Assembly (NCBI GenBank): GCA_029834535.1
Contig: JAQMWT010000200.1
Location: 62,001-126,000 of the forward strand
Length of the DNA stretch: 64,000 nucleotides
Direction of reading: 5' to 3'
DNA from: Chrysophaeum taylorii
Lineage: Eukaryota > Sar > Pelagophyceae > Pelagomonadales > Pelagomonadaceae
The notes below the pieces were generated by a model. That model did not search any database. It worked only from the letters and a program-made list of their open reading frames with translations, and was not told the origin of the DNA. Numbering within the stretch: the stretch's first letter is position 1; every line of letters begins with the position of its first letter. Of the stretch, positions 61,574-64,000 are shown in pieces. A program made the position numbers and the translations under genes.

Positions 61574-63775
61574 TCAAACGAGCTCGAGGAGGGTGGCGGT
61601 GTCGCGCGAGGAGGGGGTCTCGAGGAGGAGGAGGTCGTCGTCCTCTTGTTTGTCGGATAGTATGGTGTGGTCGGGGAGGGAAGCGAGGGGTCGGAGGCCG
61701 TTGAGGAGGACGAGGAGGAGGGCGAGGAGGTCGGCCGCGACGACGAGCCAGAGGTGGGGGGCAAAAAGAAGCGAGAGGAGTGCGGCACTCTTGAGGATGA
61801 GGGCGATGGCGAGGTTCTGGAGGACGATGGATCTGGCACGCGCGGCCAAATCGAGCGCGTCCGCGAGTTTGTGGAGGTTGTCGTCGAGGATGACGACGTC
61901 GGCGGCGTCGACGGCGAGCGCGGAGCCGCCGGCGCCCATGGCGACGCCGACGTCGGCCGCGGCGAGGGCGGGCCCGTCGTTGATGCCGTCGCCGAGCATC
62001 AAGACGATTCGACGACCTTCGCGTCGTCGTCGCCCCAAAAGCGTCGCCGTTTCGCGATCAGGATCCTTGCGCTGCGCCGCGCGCACCCAGTCGAGCTTGT
62101 CGCGGGGCTTCATGGCGGCGCGGAGGGTGAGGTTTGCGGCGTCGAGCTCGCGGACGACGGCCTCGGCCGCGGCTCGCTGGTCGCCAGTGATCATCGTCGC
62201 CGTTCTTCCTCGGGCCGCGAGCCTCTGGATGAAGGGCCTTGCCTCCTCGCGGATCGGGTCGTCGATCCACAGCACCAATTTCAACTCGTCGTCGACCGCA
62301 ACGAAGAGCTGGCCCTCCATATCTTCGGGGGCACCGCAGAAACCGGCGGTGCCGACGCGCACGCGGCGGTCGTCGACCGTCGCCGCCACGCCCTCGCCCT
62401 CGTGCATCTCGAAGTCCTTGATGTCGTCGCTCAACACATCTGCCGCCTCGGTGACGTAGGCGTCGACGCAGCCGACGGCGAGGTTGACGACGGCAGCGGC
62501 GAGGGGGTGGGTCGACTTGGTTTCGACCGAAGCCGCCAACACGAGCGCGTCGCGCGCGTCCGAAGCGACGTCGCGCCGCCGGACCACCCGGCACCGGCCC
62601 TGGGTGAGGGTCCCCGTCTTGTCGAGGGCGACCACCGACACCTTGGCCATCGCCTCGAGGGCGGTAGCGGACTTGACGACGATGCCGCGGCTCGCGGCCG
62701 CGCCCATCGCCGCGACGTTCGGCGCGGGCGCTGCCACCAAAAGGGCGCAAGGACACGCCGCCACCAAGACCCCGAGTGCCATGCGGAGGGAGCCCCCCGC
62801 CAGGAAGACCCCGAACGCCGCCACGGCGATCACAGGAGTGAACCAGGTCGCGAACTTGGCGACGGCGTCTTGGGTCGGACTCGTCGACGCCTGAGCTTCG
62901 TCGACGGCGCGTCCTAACTCGGCGGCCGTCGACGTCGCCGCCAACTTCGAAACTCGAATGCCCAGGAACCCGTTCACCACCACCGTCCCGCCCACGACGC
63001 TCGCCTCTTTGCGCTTCTCGACGGGCACCGACTCCCCCGTCAGGCTCGACTCGTCGACGGTAGCCTTCCCTCGCGTCGCGACGCCGTCCGTCGGAATCCT
63101 GTCGCCCGCGCGAACCAAGACCTCGTCGCCTACGACGAGCGTCGAGGCCGGTACCCGCTCGCCATTAACCTTGGAGACCATGCTCTCGATGGTCCGGGCG
63201 GTCGCGCCGCGCAGCGCGCGCCGCGCGCGCCGCAACGCCTCCTCTTCGACCGCGTCGGCGATCCTGAGGGCGACGACGAGCGTCGCAGCTTCGAACATCT
63301 CGCGCAGGTACACCGCCCCGCAGAGGGCGAGGAGCATGAGGGTGTTCACGTCGCGCGCCACGCGAACCGCCCGGACCCCGAGCCTCGCAGCGCCGGCGCC
63401 GGCGACGACGTACAGGAACTCCTCGTGCCAAAACCCCAAACCCAAGCCCGCGACGAGCGCGAGGCTCGTCAACGCTGCCACCGCCTGCGCGCGCCTTTCG
63501 CGCTTTTCCTCGGACGCATCAGACGACGCGCTCGACTCCCCCATCTCCGCGATCGAGGCCCCGAGGTGCGACGCGTTCAAGATACGCACCAACGCCGCCG
63601 ACTCGGCGGGCTCGCGGAATTCCACCACGGCCGCCCGCCCGATCACGTTCACCTTCACCGACTCGACGCCCTCCACGGGCTCCAGCAGTCGCTTTATCAG
63701 CGTCGCCTCGCGACCGCAGCACAAGTTGTCCACACGGATTCGGCTCTTCTGCGACGACGACGACGACGACGACAT
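61574..63775 (-). CDS. P1B-type heavy-metal transporting ATPase
   Basis: 733 residues. The N-terminal metal-binding domain carries DNLCCGRE (about residue 17), like the CC-containing HMA domain of plant Zn/Cd pumps HMA2-4. Then come membrane helices, the actuator TGES (SSLTGESVPV), the CPC metal motif (AACPCALLVAAPAP, about 345), the phosphorylation site DKTGTLTQG (about 395) and GDGINDGPALAAADVG (about 600). This pattern indicates Zn2+/Cd2+-type export (P1B-2); specificity is inferred. No intron. It is transcribed in the same direction as the mysterin-like gene, which starts 136 nt downstream. Confidence 0.92.
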   Translation of the reverse strand: MSSSSSSSQKSRIRVDNLCCGREATLIKRLLEPVEGVESVKVNVIGRAAVVEFREPAESAALVRILNASHLGASIAEMGESSASSDASEEKRERRAQAVAALTSLALVAGLGLGFWHEEFLYVVAGAGAARLGVRAVRVARDVNTLMLLALCGAVYLREMFEAATLVVALRIADAVEEEALRRARRALRGATARTIESMVSKVNGERVPASTLVVGDEVLVRAGDRIPTDGVATRGKATVDESSLTGESVPVEKRKEASVVGGTVVVNGFLGIRVSKLAATSTAAELGRAVDEAQASTSPTQDAVAKFATWFTPVIAVAAFGVFLAGGSLRMALGVLVAACPCALLVAAPAPNVAAMGAAASRGIVVKSATALEAMAKVSVVALDKTGTLTQGRCRVVRRRDVASDARDALVLAASVETKSTHPLAAAVVNLAVGCVDAYVTEAADVLSDDIKDFEMHEGEGVAATVDDRRVRVGTAGFCGAPEDMEGQLFVAVDDELKLVLWIDDPIREEARPFIQRLAARGRTATMITGDQRAAAEAVVRELDAANLTLRAAMKPRDKLDWVRAAQRKDPDRETATLLGRRRREGRRIVLMLGDGINDGPALAAADVGVAMGAGGSALAVDAADVVILDDNLHKLADALDLAARARSIVLQNLAIALILKSAALLSLLFAPHLWLVVAADLLALLLVLLNGLRPLASLPDHTILSDKQEDDDLLLLETPSSRDTATLLELV

Positions 63776-64000
63776 GCTGCCAGCGCTTAATCAAAAGCGC
63801 AACGGATCTATTCGCGCCAAAAAAAAGCGGAAAGGGCAACCAACCAACCAACAAGAGACGTTCTTCTTTCGCTGGTGGAAAAACTTGGCGACCGTTTTTA
63901 AGTCGCCGTCGTCGTCGTCGTTGCCTCTTAGTGTCGTCGTCGTCGTCGTCGTCGACCAGTCGGAAATCATACTATAGTCACCGCGCCTCAAAGACGAGGC
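63776..64000. other. Right edge, no gene seen
   Basis: 5' flank of the ATPase gene. Contains GTC repeats at about 63908-63955; no confident coding frame. Confidence 0.4.

Overview
This window is nuclear DNA from a eukaryote with a very compact, GC-rich genome, most likely a photosynthetic stramenopile-type microalga. The hints are plastid-type START/PAP-fibrillin and methyltransferase genes, a DapF lysine-biosynthesis enzyme, arylsulfatase and CgeB-like glycosyltransferase genes, Ty1/copia elements and very short introns. The exact lineage is inferred, not proven. Genes mostly alternate strand. Divergent start codons lie as little as 23-35 nt apart, and convergent stop codons touch or overlap. 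Most genes are single open frames; the introns I could reconstruct are 43, 47, 63, about 129 and 162 nt.

Layout. 288-2698: a methyltransferase and a DDX47-type helicase, head to head. 2738-12622: two Ty1/copia-type retrotransposons, the first carrying a small terminal-inverted-repeat element inside its left LTR. Both sit at the start codon of a secreted glycosyltransferase-like gene (12609-13568). 13571-15996: a Cys-rich protein and an MBD-like plus TET/JBP-like oxygenase protein. 16008-18692: a decayed hAT-like DNA transposon. 18716-31122: a CgeB-like glycosyltransferase, a sulfatase, proteasome beta-6, a Tudor-like plus TET/JBP-like protein, a CS-like protein, an ankyrin protein, a DnaJ-finger/TPR protein, a membrane protein, a START/PAP-fibrillin protein and an EXS transporter. 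31131-36261: a third copia element, internally wrecked but with almost identical LTRs. 36346-45795: DapF, an unknown protein, a Band 3-like cytoplasmic domain fused to an NhaA antiporter, a SHOCT-type small protein, a small spliced basic protein and a PP2C phosphatase. 45822-61437: a giant RNF213/mysterin-like AAA+ gene of about 5,090 residues carrying a von Willebrand A domain. 61574-63775: a P1B heavy-metal ATPase.

The genes are mostly unrelated housekeeping, transport and wall-modification functions rather than one pathway. The most notable points are: (1) the Band 3/NhaA fusion, visible only after splicing a 47-nt intron; (2) two neighbouring TET/JBP-like oxygenase paralogues with different chromatin-reader modules; (3) the VWA-bearing mysterin; (4) copia insertions clustered at start codons, one of which has replaced the host ATG with an LTR-borne ATG in frame.
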